The notes: generated by a model from the letters alone, not told the origin. A stretch of DNA of 64,000 nucleotides from Prochlorococcus sp. AG-424-P23 (GCA_003210135.1 QCNK01000004.1:32832-96831), one strand, 5' to 3'. Shown: positions 37,570 through 48,463, counted from the stretch's first letter. Program-made: numbers and translations.

Positions 37570-38814
37570 TCAATTCATTTTGCTAAAAGCAAGGCAAACG
37601 TTGTGACCACCAAAGCCGAAGGAATTAGAAAGAGCAACTTCTACTTGAGCATCTCTTGCGTTATTAGGTACATAATCAAGATCACATTCAGGATCTGGAT
37701 TGACGTAGTTAATTGTAGGAGGGATAAAATTATGTGTCAAAGAAAGTATACAAGCTACAGCTTCTATACCTCCAGATCCTCCTAGGAGATGACCAGTCAT
37801 CGACTTAGTAGAGCTTACAGGAATAAGGTAAGATCTGTCTCTAAAAATAGATTTAATTGCAGAAGTTTCATTTTTGTCATTAGCTGATGTACTTGTTCCG
37901 TGAGCATTAATGTAATCAATTTTTTCAAGGCTGATAGAACTATCCTCTATTGCAAGTTTGATAGCTTCTGCTCCTCCAACCCCGCCTGGAGATGGAGCAG
38001 TAATATGGTGGGCATCGCATGTCGTACCATATCCAATGATTTCTGCGTAGATTCTTGCATCCCTTTTTTTTGCATTTTCTAAAGTTTCTAGGACAAGAAT
38101 TCCAGATCCTTCTCCAATAACGAATCCATCTCTTTCTGCATCAAAAGGTCTGCTAGCAGTTTGAGGACTTTCATTTCTAAACGAAAGAGCTTTAGCACTG
38201 GCAAAACCAGCTACTCCAAGTGGCGTAATACTTGCTTCTGCTCCTCCACAGATCATTGCATCTGCCTTCCCAAGTTGGAGTAATCTAAAAGAATCTCCAA
38301 TTGCATTTGATCCGGCTGCGCAGGCAGTTGAAACAGAGGAACTTGGTCCCTTTGCACCCAAAGCAATGGCAGCTAATCCAGTTGCCATGTTTGGAATCAT
38401 CATTGGAACTGTAAATGGACTTACTCTCTTTGGTCCTTTATGACTCAATATTTGAGCCTGACTTTCCATAGTCAGTAAGCCTCCAACACCAGAACCAATA
38501 ATAACTCCAATTCTTGATGCGTTAGCTTCAGTAATTTCAAGTCCAGAATCATTAAATGCTTGCTTTGCAGCAATAACTCCAAATTGTGAAAAACGATCCC
38601 ACCTTTTGGATTCTTTGGCTTCAATAAAATTTTCAGATTGAAGATTTTTAACTTCTGCAGCAAATTTGCATGGATGTTGTTCAGGATCAAATAGAGTGAT
38701 GGCAGAAACCCCATTAGTCCCAGTTTGAAGACCGACTAAATATTCATCAATGTTATTACCAATAGGAGTTACTGCTCCGATACCAGTAATAACAACTCGA
38801 TGGAAATTTGGCAT
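37570..38814 (-). CDS. fabF: 3-oxoacyl-[ACP] synthase II
   Basis: [56 protein letters not shown]. Confidence 0.99.
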   Translation of the reverse strand: MPNFHRVVITGIGAVTPIGNNIDEYLVGLQTGTNGVSAITLFDPEQHPCKFAAEVKNLQSENFIEAKESKRWDRFSQFGVIAAKQAFNDSGLEITEANASRIGVIIGSGVGGLLTMESQAQILSHKGPKRVSPFTVPMMIPNMATGLAAIALGAKGPSSSVSTACAAGSNAIGDSFRLLQLGKADAMICGGAEASITPLGVAGFASAKALSFRNESPQTASRPFDAERDGFVIGEGSGILVLETLENAKKRDARIYAEIIGYGTTCDAHHITAPSPGGVGGAEAIKLAIEDSSISLEKIDYINAHGTSTSANDKNETSAIKSIFRDRSYLIPVSSTKSMTGHLLGGSGGIEAVACILSLTHNFIPPTINYVNPDPECDLDYVPNNARDAQVEVALSNSFGFGGHNVCLAFSKMN

Positions 38815-38820
38815 CCTTTA

Positions 38821-39060
38821 TTAACCTTTTTTTTCTTCGATGAATTTTACAGCATCACCAACTGTTGCAATTCCTTCAGCTGCTTCATCAGGGATTTCAA
38901 TATCAAATGCTTCTTCTAGAGCCATCACTAATTCAACGGTATCTAGTGAATCTGCACCTAAATCATTTTGGAAATTTGAATCTGATTTCACTTCTCCTGC
39001 TTCAACGCTTAATTGCTCTGAAACAATAGAACAGACTTTTTCGAGGATTTCTTGTGACAT
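38821..39060 (-). CDS. acpP: Acyl carrier protein
   Basis: [35 protein letters not shown] phosphopantetheine DSL motif. Confidence 0.99.
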   Translation of the reverse strand: MSQEILEKVCSIVSEQLSVEAGEVKSDSNFQNDLGADSLDTVELVMALEEAFDIEIPDEAAEGIATVGDAVKFIEEKKG

Positions 39061-39159
39061 AGTTTATGGAATTTACTAATTATCTATAAGATTTTATGCC
39101 CTAGAGTTAACAAGAGTGAAGCATATCTTAATTTTTTTAATTTCTTTGTAAGACAATAG

Positions 39160-39438
<279 letters not shown>

Positions 39439-39517
39439 TTTTATAGTGCAGTTTTAAGAGAGTCCATTTTTTAATAATTACTCATTTTTTTTCAATATAA
39501 TTGAGAAAAAATACTAT

Positions 39518-41413
39518 ATGTGTGGAATAGTTGCTGTAACAGGATATAAAAAGGCTTTACCATTATTGATGAATGGTTTAGAAAAACTTGAATATAGAGG
39601 TTATGATTCTGCCGGTATCGCAATTATAAATACTGAAACAAATTCTATTATTTGTAATAAGGCAGAGGGGAAACTTAAGAATTTAATAAACAATCTCAAT
39701 GGTGAGAATATTCCAGGAACTGTTGGCATAGGTCATACACGATGGGCAACTCATGGAAAACCTGAGGTTAAAAATGCTCATCCTCATATAGATAGTTCAG
39801 GAACCGTAGCGGTTGTTCAAAATGGTATTATTGAGAATTTTCAAGAATTAAAAAATAAATTACAAAAAGAGGGTATCATTTTTAATTCGGATACAGATAC
39901 TGAGGTAATACCCCATCTAATTGAAAGAGAACTAAAAACATTAAGTAGATTGAAACTTGAGAGTAATGGTTCAACATTGTTGGTTGCTGTGAGAAATGTA
40001 ATATCTGATTTGGAAGGATCTTATGCCTTGGCCGTTTTATGGGCTGGTGCTCCAACTTCTCTTGTTGTTGCAAGAAGACAAGCTCCTTTGATTATTGGAT
40101 TGGGCGAGGGAGAATTTATTTGTGCAAGTGATACCCCAGCTATTGCAAATTTTACAAATATTATTTTGCCTATGGAGGATGAAGAAATAGCTTTATTAAC
40201 TCCTCTTGGTATAGAAATATATGACACAAATAATGAGAGACAATATCGAAATCCAATTTCTCTAAAAGTCTCAGAGCAAATAATGGATAAGATGAACTTT
40301 AAACACTACATGTTAAAAGAGATATATGATCAGCCAGATACTGCAAAAAACTGGTTGGAAAATTATTTAATTCAAAATTTAGAAGAGAGCCAATATCAAA
40401 TTAATTATCCATTTGATACAAAGTTTTTTGAATCAATTGAAAAAATTGAAATTATCGCTTGTGGTACAAGTAAACATGCTGCAATGGTGGGTAGTTTTTT
40501 ATTAGAACAATTTTCAGGTATTCCAACTAATGTATTTTATGCGAGCGAATTTCGTTATTCACCACCTCCACTCCTTCCCAATACATTAACTATTGGTGTC
40601 ACACAGTCAGGAGAAACTGCAGACACAATTGCAGCTATTGATATGGAAATTAAAAGACGGTCTTCGATTAAAGATGAAAAATTCAAACCCAATCTTATTG
40701 CTATAACAAATAGAAAAGAGAGCTCGATAGGAAGGCAAGTTACAAATATTATTGATATCTGTGCAGGAATTGAGGTGGGAGTTGCTGCAACAAAAACTTT
40801 TTTTGCACAATTACTTTCTTTTTATGGATTAGCTATAAAATTTGCTCAAGTCAAAAGTAGTCGAAGCTCAGAAGAAATAGGTAATTTAATAAATGAACTT
40901 ATAAAACTCCCACCATTAATAGAAGATCTTTTAGAGCAACATAATAAATCTTCAGAAAAGCTAGCGCATGATTTTTTTAATATTAAAGATGTTATCTTTT
41001 TAGGTAGAGGTATCAATTATCCTATTGCTCTTGAAGGAGCATTAAAACTCAAAGAAATTAGTTATATTCATGCAGCTGGATATCCAGCTGGTGAAATGAA
41101 ACACGGTCCAATAGCTTTGTTAGATAAAAAAGTTCCAGTGATTTCTATTGCTTCTCCTGGTGAAGTTTTTGATAAAGTTATTAGTAATGCTCAAGAAGCG
41201 AAAGCCAGAGATTCATATTTAATCGGGATTGCTCCAGAATGTAATGGAACGGAAATCTTTGACTATTTAATGACAGTGCCTTCGTCCAATGAATGGATTT
41301 CACCTTTATTAAACATAGTTCCTTTACAATTATTGAGCTACCACATAGCAGCTCATAGAGGACTTGATGTAGATCAACCAAGAAATTTAGCTAAAAGCGT
41401 AACTGTTGAATAA
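39518..41413 (+). CDS. glmS: Glutamine--fructose-6-phosphate aminotransferase
   Basis: MCGIVAVTGYKKALPLLMNGLEKLEYRGYDSAGI; TQSGETADTIAAI; C-terminal DQPRNLAKSVTVE. Confidence 0.99.
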   Translation: MCGIVAVTGYKKALPLLMNGLEKLEYRGYDSAGIAIINTETNSIICNKAEGKLKNLINNLNGENIPGTVGIGHTRWATHGKPEVKNAHPHIDSSGTVAVVQNGIIENFQELKNKLQKEGIIFNSDTDTEVIPHLIERELKTLSRLKLESNGSTLLVAVRNVISDLEGSYALAVLWAGAPTSLVVARRQAPLIIGLGEGEFICASDTPAIANFTNIILPMEDEEIALLTPLGIEIYDTNNERQYRNPISLKVSEQIMDKMNFKHYMLKEIYDQPDTAKNWLENYLIQNLEESQYQINYPFDTKFFESIEKIEIIACGTSKHAAMVGSFLLEQFSGIPTNVFYASEFRYSPPPLLPNTLTIGVTQSGETADTIAAIDMEIKRRSSIKDEKFKPNLIAITNRKESSIGRQVTNIIDICAGIEVGVAATKTFFAQLLSFYGLAIKFAQVKSSRSSEEIGNLINELIKLPPLIEDLLEQHNKSSEKLAHDFFNIKDVIFLGRGINYPIALEGALKLKEISYIHAAGYPAGEMKHGPIALLDKKVPVISIASPGEVFDKVISNAQEAKARDSYLIGIAPECNGTEIFDYLMTVPSSNEWISPLLNIVPLQLLSYHIAAHRGLDVDQPRNLAKSVTVE

Positions 41414-41445
41414 TTAGTTTCTTAAAAAGTTTTATTTTTTTAAAT

Positions 41446-41985
41446 TTATAACTCTAAAAGTCCTTTGGGAGGATTAATAATTAAAAAATTATTTTTTATA
41501 TCTACTAAGGGTACTATTTCTTCAACGAAAGGTATTAACACTACTTTCTGATTTTTGAATAGTTGAATAACGAGTAAATTATTTTTCTCATTTTCTAAAT
41601 CAAGAACTTTCCCAATTATTTTCAATTTTTCATTTTCTAAAATCTTAACTTGCAAATTTATAAGTTCTAACAAGTGAAATTCTTCCTTCTCTAATCTAGG
41701 TAGATTATCGGTCTTTACAAGAATCTTAAATTTTTTTAGTTGCTCTGCATCATTTCTGGTATTTATCCCTTCAAGGCTAATGATAAAGTTTGCTTTCCCA
41801 GGCTGTCTGAATCCCGAAGTAAGTTTTATCTCTAATGGAGGTTCATTTTCTTTTTGCAACCATCTCGTTCCAGGTTTTAAAAACCTTTCTTCAAAATCAG
41901 TAAGAGATTTAACCTTTAACTGACCCTTAATACCGTGACATGATGTTATCAATCCGACAACCAACCATTCATTTTTATTTATCAT
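41446..41985 (-). CDS. rimM: Ribosome maturation factor RimM
   Basis: [62 protein letters not shown]. Confidence 0.95.
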   Translation of the reverse strand: MINKNEWLVVGLITSCHGIKGQLKVKSLTDFEERFLKPGTRWLQKENEPPLEIKLTSGFRQPGKANFIISLEGINTRNDAEQLKKFKILVKTDNLPRLEKEEFHLLELINLQVKILENEKLKIIGKVLDLENEKNNLLVIQLFKNQKVVLIPFVEEIVPLVDIKNNFLIINPPKGLLEL

Positions 41986-42008
41986 ATATTGTATGTGATG
42001 AAAGTTTT

Positions 42009-42194
42009 ATGGAATTATCGACCAAACCCATTCTCCCAGGCTCTTTTGTTGTAGTAAAAGACACTAACTCTATATACAGAGGATATAAAGGGTTTGTACA
42101 AAGAGTTACAAAAAAGAGGGCAGCTGTTCTTTTCGAAGGAGGTAATTGGGATAAACTCATTACTTTTCAGCTAACCAATTTAGAAATAGTATAA
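42009..42194 (+). CDS. ndhS: NdhS-like (DUF3252 / SH3-fold) NDH-1 subunit
   Basis: ILPGSFVVVKDTNSIYRGYKGFVQRVTKKRAAVLFEGGNWDKLITFQLTNLEIV; ATG at 42009 preferred over 41940. Confidence 0.8.
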   Translation: MELSTKPILPGSFVVVKDTNSIYRGYKGFVQRVTKKRAAVLFEGGNWDKLITFQLTNLEIV

Positions 42195-42197
42195 AAA

Positions 42198-42947
42198 TTA
42201 GATCTTACCTATAGTTATAAACTTTTCTATCAAAACCTTAGCTGCATTTGTTTCTGCTTGTTTATGGGATTTGCCGAATGCTGACGATTCTTTTAATCCT
42301 TCAATAAATAAATCACAAGAAAACCTTTGAGGGTCTCCATTTTTCTTGGAGAGTTCAATGATTTTGTAAACCGGTAAATCAAAACCTTTACTTTGACACC
42401 ACTCTTGTAAAACTGTCTTTGATTTGAATTTATATGGAGCTTTTAAAAATATTTCCGCTTCTTTGTCCCAAATATCATCCAACCAAATATTTATTTCCTG
42501 AGTTGAATTAAAGCACTTATAAATGGCACCGATTAAAGCTTCTGTAGCTTCACCAATAATAGTATTTTTTGAATTTTCATCGCCAAGAGCTTTAGGTCCT
42601 TTAATTATTAATTTCTCTATACCAATTTTTATGCCTAGTTTAGTTAACCATTCATCACTCACAATTTGTGCTCTTAGCTCTGATCTTTGTCCGACACTCA
42701 TTTGAGGATATTTTTTTTCAATAAAATTAGAAGCAGCTAATCTGAGAACTGCATCTCCGAAGAATTCTAATTTTTCGTAATTTATTTTTTTGTCCTCTGA
42801 GGAATGAATAAATACTTGATTAAAATCTCTAATTGTTGAATAATTTTGTGTTCTAATTATTTTTGAAAATCTTTCTGACTGAATATTTAAAGACTTTAAG
42901 AAAGTAGTTATTTGATTAATTCTTCTATCGTTGATTGTATTGGTCAT
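42198..42947 (-). CDS. rnc: Ribonuclease III
   Basis: YEKLEFFGDAVLRLAASNFIEKKYP; EATEALIGAIYKC; C-terminal dsRBD. Confidence 0.96.
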   Translation of the reverse strand: MTNTINDRRINQITTFLKSLNIQSERFSKIIRTQNYSTIRDFNQVFIHSSEDKKINYEKLEFFGDAVLRLAASNFIEKKYPQMSVGQRSELRAQIVSDEWLTKLGIKIGIEKLIIKGPKALGDENSKNTIIGEATEALIGAIYKCFNSTQEINIWLDDIWDKEAEIFLKAPYKFKSKTVLQEWCQSKGFDLPVYKIIELSKKNGDPQRFSCDLFIEGLKESSAFGKSHKQAETNAAKVLIEKFITIGKI

Positions 42948-42972
42948 ATAATTTAAATAGTCACAACATTTA

Positions 42973-43348
42973 GAAAGCAGGTCATAAGCCGGGTTCTGTT
43001 CATCTTAATTGAGATGGGCAATCATCTATCTAGGGCTGGAATTACTTCACAGTCTCAAGCGGCGCTTAAAAGTAGATTGTGAAATGGTCATAAATCTACT
43101 TAGCCTTGCTCCCAGCCGGGGTTTACCTAGCCAACACTTCTCAATGTTGCTGGTGCGCTCTTACCGCACCCTTGCACCCTTGCCATACATAATGTATTCG
43201 GCGGTATGTTTCTGTGGCACTATCCTCACGGTTACCCGCACTGGGAATTACCCAGCAAGCCTGACCATATGGGAGCCCGGACTTTCCTCAAAAAACTTTT
43301 ATTTTGTTTCCAAAATAAAACTTTTTTGCGATTGCCTCTCCTGCTTTC
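42973..43348 (-). ncRNA. rnpB: RNase P RNA (bacterial type A, cyanobacterial)
   Basis: Reverse strand: GAAAGCAGGAGAGGCAATCGC...GAGGAAAGTCCGGGCTCCC...GGGTGCAAGGGTGCGGTAAGAGCGCACCAGCA...AACCCCGGCTGGGAGCAAGG...AGAACCCGGCTTATGACCTGCTTTC. The ends pair as P1. Confidence 0.96.
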
Positions 43349-43386
43349 ATTTAGCATAGTGCTTATTGCACTAAAAATCATCTATT

Positions 43387-43460
<74 letters not shown>

Positions 43461-43538
43461 TAAAAATAAAAAACTATATGTAGTATGTGTGCAAATTTGC
43501 TACTCTCTAGCTAGCGTATAGTTAGTAATAAATCTTTT

Positions 43539-43871
43539 ATGGCTAAGTTGCATGATATGCGTTTAAAACTCTTAATTCAACAAGAGCATGAACGCATTTC
43601 TAAATCTCAACCTAATGATTTAGATCTTTCAATAGTTCAGGCAAGATGCTTATGCTGGCTTGCTTTATTAGCAGAAGCTCATGAAGATCAAGCGAATGAT
43701 GCTGAAAAAAGAGGAGATGCTGAACAAGCAATGGGATGGTTTGCTGATTCTATGAGACTAAGAGATGTAATTAACTTGGTTACTAGTATTGAAATACCAT
43801 TGCCTGATAGTCCAGATTCTCTCGATGAAAATGACGAATTATTGGATGGTCCTACAAATTTACCTAAATAG
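43539..43871 (+). CDS. Conserved hypothetical protein
   Basis: 110 aa; helical; coding-like composition; own spacer from tRNA-Arg. Confidence 0.75.
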   Translation: MAKLHDMRLKLLIQQEHERISKSQPNDLDLSIVQARCLCWLALLAEAHEDQANDAEKRGDAEQAMGWFADSMRLRDVINLVTSIEIPLPDSPDSLDENDELLDGPTNLPK

Positions 43872-43902
43872 TGAGATGATATAAGAAGAGTTAGATTATC
43901 TT

Positions 43903-44358
43903 TTGACTGAAGAACCATGTCAATGCTCAGATTGTCAGAGATTTTACAAAGAGCATGATCGTCTTGTGAGGGAATTTCCTACTTTTAAGCAGCAGCAAGA
44001 ATTGAATTGGGCATCAATTCAATCATTTAGAACCCTTTGTAGTAAGGTTATCAATGAATTGCAACAACAATTGACAGAAAGAGAATTAAATCAAGATATT
44101 AAATTAGAAGAAAAACATATCTCTGTTGAGGATATTACTGAAGCTTTAGATGAACTTGAAAGTGTAAATGCTTATTTATATTCAATTGAAGCATTGATGG
44201 AGAGAATCTTTGATATAAAAATTTCAAATAATATTGAATCAAAATTTAAAGAAACTGCAAAAGAGATAGCACCAGACCCATTAAATGTGGATAGGATAAT
44301 CCTTAATAGATTATTTCATCAAACTACAGATTTCCCAGATAAGAAAAATACTAATTAG
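43903..44358 (+). CDS. Conserved hypothetical protein with N-terminal CxC/CxxC segment (TTG start)
   Basis: EEPCQCSDCQRFYKEHDRLVREFP; coiled-coil-like middle. Confidence 0.7.
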   Translation: MTEEPCQCSDCQRFYKEHDRLVREFPTFKQQQELNWASIQSFRTLCSKVINELQQQLTERELNQDIKLEEKHISVEDITEALDELESVNAYLYSIEALMERIFDIKISNNIESKFKETAKEIAPDPLNVDRIILNRLFHQTTDFPDKKNTN

Positions 44359-46897
44359 TTATTTCTTCTACATCACAAGTAATTTCAACAGGCATTGGAG
44401 AGACTTTCCAAATTGATTGGCAGTATTCTCTAATAGATCTATCTGATGAAAAATATCCTGATCTTGCTGTATTTAATAATGCCATTTTATTCCAAGCTTT
44501 TTTATTATTCCAGCATTCACTGACCACATCTTGTTTGTATAAGTAATCTTCAAAGTCAGCCATAACAAAGAATGGATCATGTCCGGTCAAGCTATTTAAT
44601 AAAGGTTTAAATAATTCTTTATCCCCGTTGCTAAAGTGGCCTATTTCAATTAAGCGTATAACCTCTTTAAGTTCTGGACATTGATCAATAAAAGTTTTGG
44701 GGGAATAATTATTATTTTTTAAATCCATAATTTCACTTTCAGTTTTACCAAAAAGGAAGAAATTCTCTTTTTTCACAAGATCTCTTAATTCAACATTAGC
44801 TCCATCTAAGGTTCCAATAGTTAACGCTCCATTCATTGCAAATTTCATATTTCCAGTTCCAGATGCTTCTTTCCCAGCAGTTGAAATTTGTTCTGAAAGA
44901 TCCGTTGCAGGATAAACTATTTCACCAAGTTTAACGTTGTAGTCTGGTAGAAAAACAACTCTTAATAGACCATCCATATCAGGATCGGAATTGACTACGT
45001 CAGCAATACCATTTATAAATCGAATCATCAGCTTTGCCATAAAGTACCCTGGCGCAGCTTTACCTCCAAATATTATTGTTCTTGGTACTTCATATTTGTT
45101 TGTACCATTTTTGATTCTTAAATATTGAGCAATAATTTGAAGAGCGTTTAAATGTTGCCTTTTATATTGATGTATTCTTTTTACTTGAACATCAAATAAA
45201 CTAGATGGGTCTACTAGTATTCCAGTTTTTGAATGGATAAAACTAGCTAATTTTCTTTTGCCATTTAGTTTAGTTTCCTCAAATTTTTCTAAAAAATTGT
45301 TGTCATCTTTTTTTTCTTCTAACTTCTTAAGAAGTTCCATATTTGTTATCCAGTTTGGACCAACTTCTTCTTCTAGAAGGTTAGATAATGATGGATTAGA
45401 TAAGGCAACCCATCTCCTTGGGGTAACCCCATTAGTTACATTTGTAAATTTTTCAGGCCATAATGCTGCGAATTCAGGCAGAAGTTGTCTTTTTATAAGA
45501 TCTGAGTGAAGAGCTGCAACACCATTTATATGATGGGCCCCGATTGTAGCCAAGTGGGCCATCCGAACTGATTTTGAGCCTTCTTCATCAATTATTGAAA
45601 GTTTTTGAAGGATCTTGTCATCTCCAGGATAACGTAGTCTCAATTGCTGTAGAAATCTCCAATTAATTTCATAAATAATTTCTAGATGACGAGGAAGAAG
45701 ATCGTTAAATAAACCTAAATCCCATTTCTCTAAAGCTTCTGGTAATAATGTGTGGTTGGTATAAGCAACTGAGGAGGTTGTTATATTCCAAGCTTTATCC
45801 CAGCCGATTTGATATTGATCAATAAGAAGTCGCATTAATTCTGCAACTGCAATAGCAGGGTGGGTATCATTTAATTGGACTGTCCAATGATTAGGAAATT
45901 CTGTTATTGCTATTGATCTTTTTTCAAGGCTTCTCAACATATCTTGAAGAGAACAACTTACAAAAAAATGTTGTTGCTTGAGTCTTAATCTTCTACCTTC
46001 GTCAGTTCCATCATTTGGATATAGAACTTTTGAAAGTGTTTCAGATGCAACTTTTTCTTCTACTGCTCCATAATAATCACCAATATTGAATGCATAAAAG
46101 TCAAAACTTTCAGTTGCATCAGCTCTCCATAATCTTAATCTGTCACATGTATTTACTCTGTATCCTAAAACTGGAACATCATGAGGTACTCCAATAGCAT
46201 GTTCAGAGGGAATCCATCTTGATCTGTAGTTCCCTTTATCATCTCTATAACTTTCAGTTCTGCCTCCAAAACCAACAAAACATGATTCGTCTGGTTGTGG
46301 AAGTTCCCATGGCCAACCCCCTTTCAACCATTTGTCAGTTACTTCAACTTGCCAACCATCCCTAATTAACTGATTGAATATTCCAAATTCATATCTAATA
46401 CCATAACCAACTGCTGGAACTTGAAGCGATGCTAATGATTCCATATAACAAGCGGCAAGTCTGCCAAGTCCACCATTTCCTAATCCAGGCTCCTCTTCAA
46501 CTTCAAGAATTGTTGACAATGATTCAATGCCAAATCTTTTTAAAGCATCTTCTGCTTCTTGTGTTATTCCAAGGTTTAATAGATTATTACTTAATTGAGG
46601 GCCTATCAAAAATTCTGCTGATAAGTAAGCGACTGTTTTTTGTGGTTTTTTTCTTATGACTTCTTGGCTGGCTAAATATCTTGTCATTAGCCTATCTTTG
46701 ACTGCATAACTTAAAGCCATATACAAGTCGTGAGGACTTGCAGAAGTAGCTAACTTTCCAAGGGTATAAAATAAATGGGCTGTCATTCCTTGAAAAACAG
46801 CATCAGAATCCATGCCAGCCTTTTCAGGATCTAAGTAGCAGCCTGGAGTAGGCAAGCGTAGATCGAAGGGTTCGTTGGAATTCATTGGTTTAGCCAT
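44351..46897 (-). CDS. glgP: Glycogen/starch/alpha-glucan phosphorylase
   Basis: EPGLGNGGLGRLAACYMESLASL; DVQVKRIHQYKRQHLN; EASGTGNMKFAMNGALTIGTLDGAN; start MAKPMNSNEP preferred over 46915. Confidence 0.98.
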   Translation of the reverse strand: MAKPMNSNEPFDLRLPTPGCYLDPEKAGMDSDAVFQGMTAHLFYTLGKLATSASPHDLYMALSYAVKDRLMTRYLASQEVIRKKPQKTVAYLSAEFLIGPQLSNNLLNLGITQEAEDALKRFGIESLSTILEVEEEPGLGNGGLGRLAACYMESLASLQVPAVGYGIRYEFGIFNQLIRDGWQVEVTDKWLKGGWPWELPQPDESCFVGFGGRTESYRDDKGNYRSRWIPSEHAIGVPHDVPVLGYRVNTCDRLRLWRADATESFDFYAFNIGDYYGAVEEKVASETLSKVLYPNDGTDEGRRLRLKQQHFFVSCSLQDMLRSLEKRSIAITEFPNHWTVQLNDTHPAIAVAELMRLLIDQYQIGWDKAWNITTSSVAYTNHTLLPEALEKWDLGLFNDLLPRHLEIIYEINWRFLQQLRLRYPGDDKILQKLSIIDEEGSKSVRMAHLATIGAHHINGVAALHSDLIKRQLLPEFAALWPEKFTNVTNGVTPRRWVALSNPSLSNLLEEEVGPNWITNMELLKKLEEKKDDNNFLEKFEETKLNGKRKLASFIHSKTGILVDPSSLFDVQVKRIHQYKRQHLNALQIIAQYLRIKNGTNKYEVPRTIIFGGKAAPGYFMAKLMIRFINGIADVVNSDPDMDGLLRVVFLPDYNVKLGEIVYPATDLSEQISTAGKEASGTGNMKFAMNGALTIGTLDGANVELRDLVKKENFFLFGKTESEIMDLKNNNYSPKTFIDQCPELKEVIRLIEIGHFSNGDKELFKPLLNSLTGHDPFFVMADFEDYLYKQDVVSECWNNKKAWNKMALLNTARSGYFSSDRSIREYCQSIWKVSPMPVEITCDVEEITN

Positions 46898-47005
46898 ATA
46901 ACAGACAATAGCCATTTTTTTGAAAATTTCTTTGTTGTAACTTCAGATCCACACTTGTTGGGTATTTTTGCTTTTTTCTTACATATTTCTTAAAGTGGGC
47001 CCTCT

Positions 47006-47039
47006 ATAAACTATCTTCCAATTAGGTAGTTTATTTTTT
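47006..47039 (+). terminator. Terminator-shaped hairpin plus T-tract in the leader of the antiporter gene
   Basis: ATAAACTATC-TTCCAATTA-GGTAGTTTAT (10 bp, one G-U) followed by TTTTTC; ends 13 bp before ATG 47053. Confidence 0.5.
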
Positions 47040-47052
47040 CTCTCATTTCATA

Positions 47053-48420
47053 ATGTATTCTTTACTTGCTGAATTAAGTGCACATGATTTAGAAGTTGCT
47101 GAAACTTTGATAGGAGTTATAAGGTTTCTACTGATATTTTTAGCTGCAAGAGCATTAGCAGAAGTATTAGTAAGACTAAGTTTACCAACGATAGTAGGTG
47201 AGCTGCTCGCAGGGGTTGTAATAGGAGCATCAGGATTCCATTTGTTGATACCGCCCTCGGCAGGAACCGAATTAAATGAAGGACTCGTAAATGTTATTAG
47301 CTCGTTGGCGTCTATCCCCCCAGAAGCGGTACCTGATGTTTATTTCGAAAGTTTTCCATCCCTACAAGCAGTAGCAACTCTCGGTTTATATGCGCTTTTA
47401 TTTTTAACAGGATTAGAAAGTGAGTTAGAGGAATTAGTAGCTGTCGGAGCTCAAGCTTTCACAGTTGCTATGGCTGGTGTAATTTTACCTTTTGCCTTTG
47501 GAACTCTTGGATTAATGTTTATTTTCCAGGTAGATCTAATTCCAGCAGTTTTTGCTGGAGCATCTATGACAGCAACAAGTATAGGAATTACTGCTAGTGT
47601 TTTCGGTGAATTAGGTTATTTAAAAACTAGAGAAGGACAGATTGTTATTGGTGCAGCAGTACTAGACGATATTTTGGGAATTGTAATTCTGGCTGTTGTT
47701 GTGGCTCTTGCTGCAGGAGGTACTTTAGAAATTGCTCCTATTGTTAAATTAGTTGCTGCAGCTGTAGTATTTGTTATTGCTGCTATCGCATTAAGTAGAA
47801 CAGCAGCCCCAGGGTTTGATTGGTTATTAGATAGATTAAAGGCTCCTGGAGCCGTGGTGGTAGCTTCTTTTGTGATACTTGTGCTGTGTTGTTTTGTCGC
47901 AACGGCTATTGGATTGGAAGCAGCTTTAGGTGCTTTTGCAGCTGGACTAATTCTTAGTAGTTCTAAAAATAATCACGCAATCCAACAATCCGTTTTACCT
48001 TTAGTATCCTTATTTGCAACTATTTTCTTCGTATTAGTAGGAGCTGGAATGGATTTATCAGTTATCAATCCACTTGATCCAACAAGTAGGTCAGCTCTTG
48101 TAGTTGCAGGATTTTTATTAGTTGTAGCAATTATTGGAAAAATTGCTGCCGGATGGGTATTTTCGAGCGATAAACCTACTAATAGATTAGTTGTAGGTTT
48201 GGGCATGATGCCTAGAGGAGAGGTTGGTTTAATTTTCCTTGGGCTTGGAACAAGCGCTAAGTTGTTAACTCCTTCTCTTGAAGCAGCTATCTTGTTAATG
48301 GTTATAGGAACTACATTTCTTGCACCTGTTCTCTTGAGAATTGTTCTAAAAGATAAGCCACCAAATGATGGCAATAAAATTTCAGATGATGTTGCAGCCG
48401 ATCCTGTAGGTCTTCTTTAG
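47053..48420 (+). CDS. Na+/H+ antiporter / cation:proton antiporter (CPA2, NapA/KefB-like)
   Basis: 12-TM-like; PTIVGELLAGVVIGAS; VAVGAQAFTVAMAGVILPF; AAVLDDILGIVIL; MMPRGEVGLIFLGLG. Confidence 0.93.
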   Translation: MYSLLAELSAHDLEVAETLIGVIRFLLIFLAARALAEVLVRLSLPTIVGELLAGVVIGASGFHLLIPPSAGTELNEGLVNVISSLASIPPEAVPDVYFESFPSLQAVATLGLYALLFLTGLESELEELVAVGAQAFTVAMAGVILPFAFGTLGLMFIFQVDLIPAVFAGASMTATSIGITASVFGELGYLKTREGQIVIGAAVLDDILGIVILAVVVALAAGGTLEIAPIVKLVAAAVVFVIAAIALSRTAAPGFDWLLDRLKAPGAVVVASFVILVLCCFVATAIGLEAALGAFAAGLILSSSKNNHAIQQSVLPLVSLFATIFFVLVGAGMDLSVINPLDPTSRSALVVAGFLLVVAIIGKIAAGWVFSSDKPTNRLVVGLGMMPRGEVGLIFLGLGTSAKLLTPSLEAAILLMVIGTTFLAPVLLRIVLKDKPPNDGNKISDDVAADPVGLL

Positions 48421-48463
48421 GAAATAATTTTATTAGTATTAATTGATATAGTATTTTCATTAA

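Noticed and set aside
37546-37785. Plus-strand ORF at the end of fabF
   Set aside because: Antisense to conserved FabF C-terminus; no independent support.
47973-48374. 133-aa minus-strand ORF in the antiporter gene
   Set aside because: Antisense to TM helices; proline/lysine-rich shadow translation.
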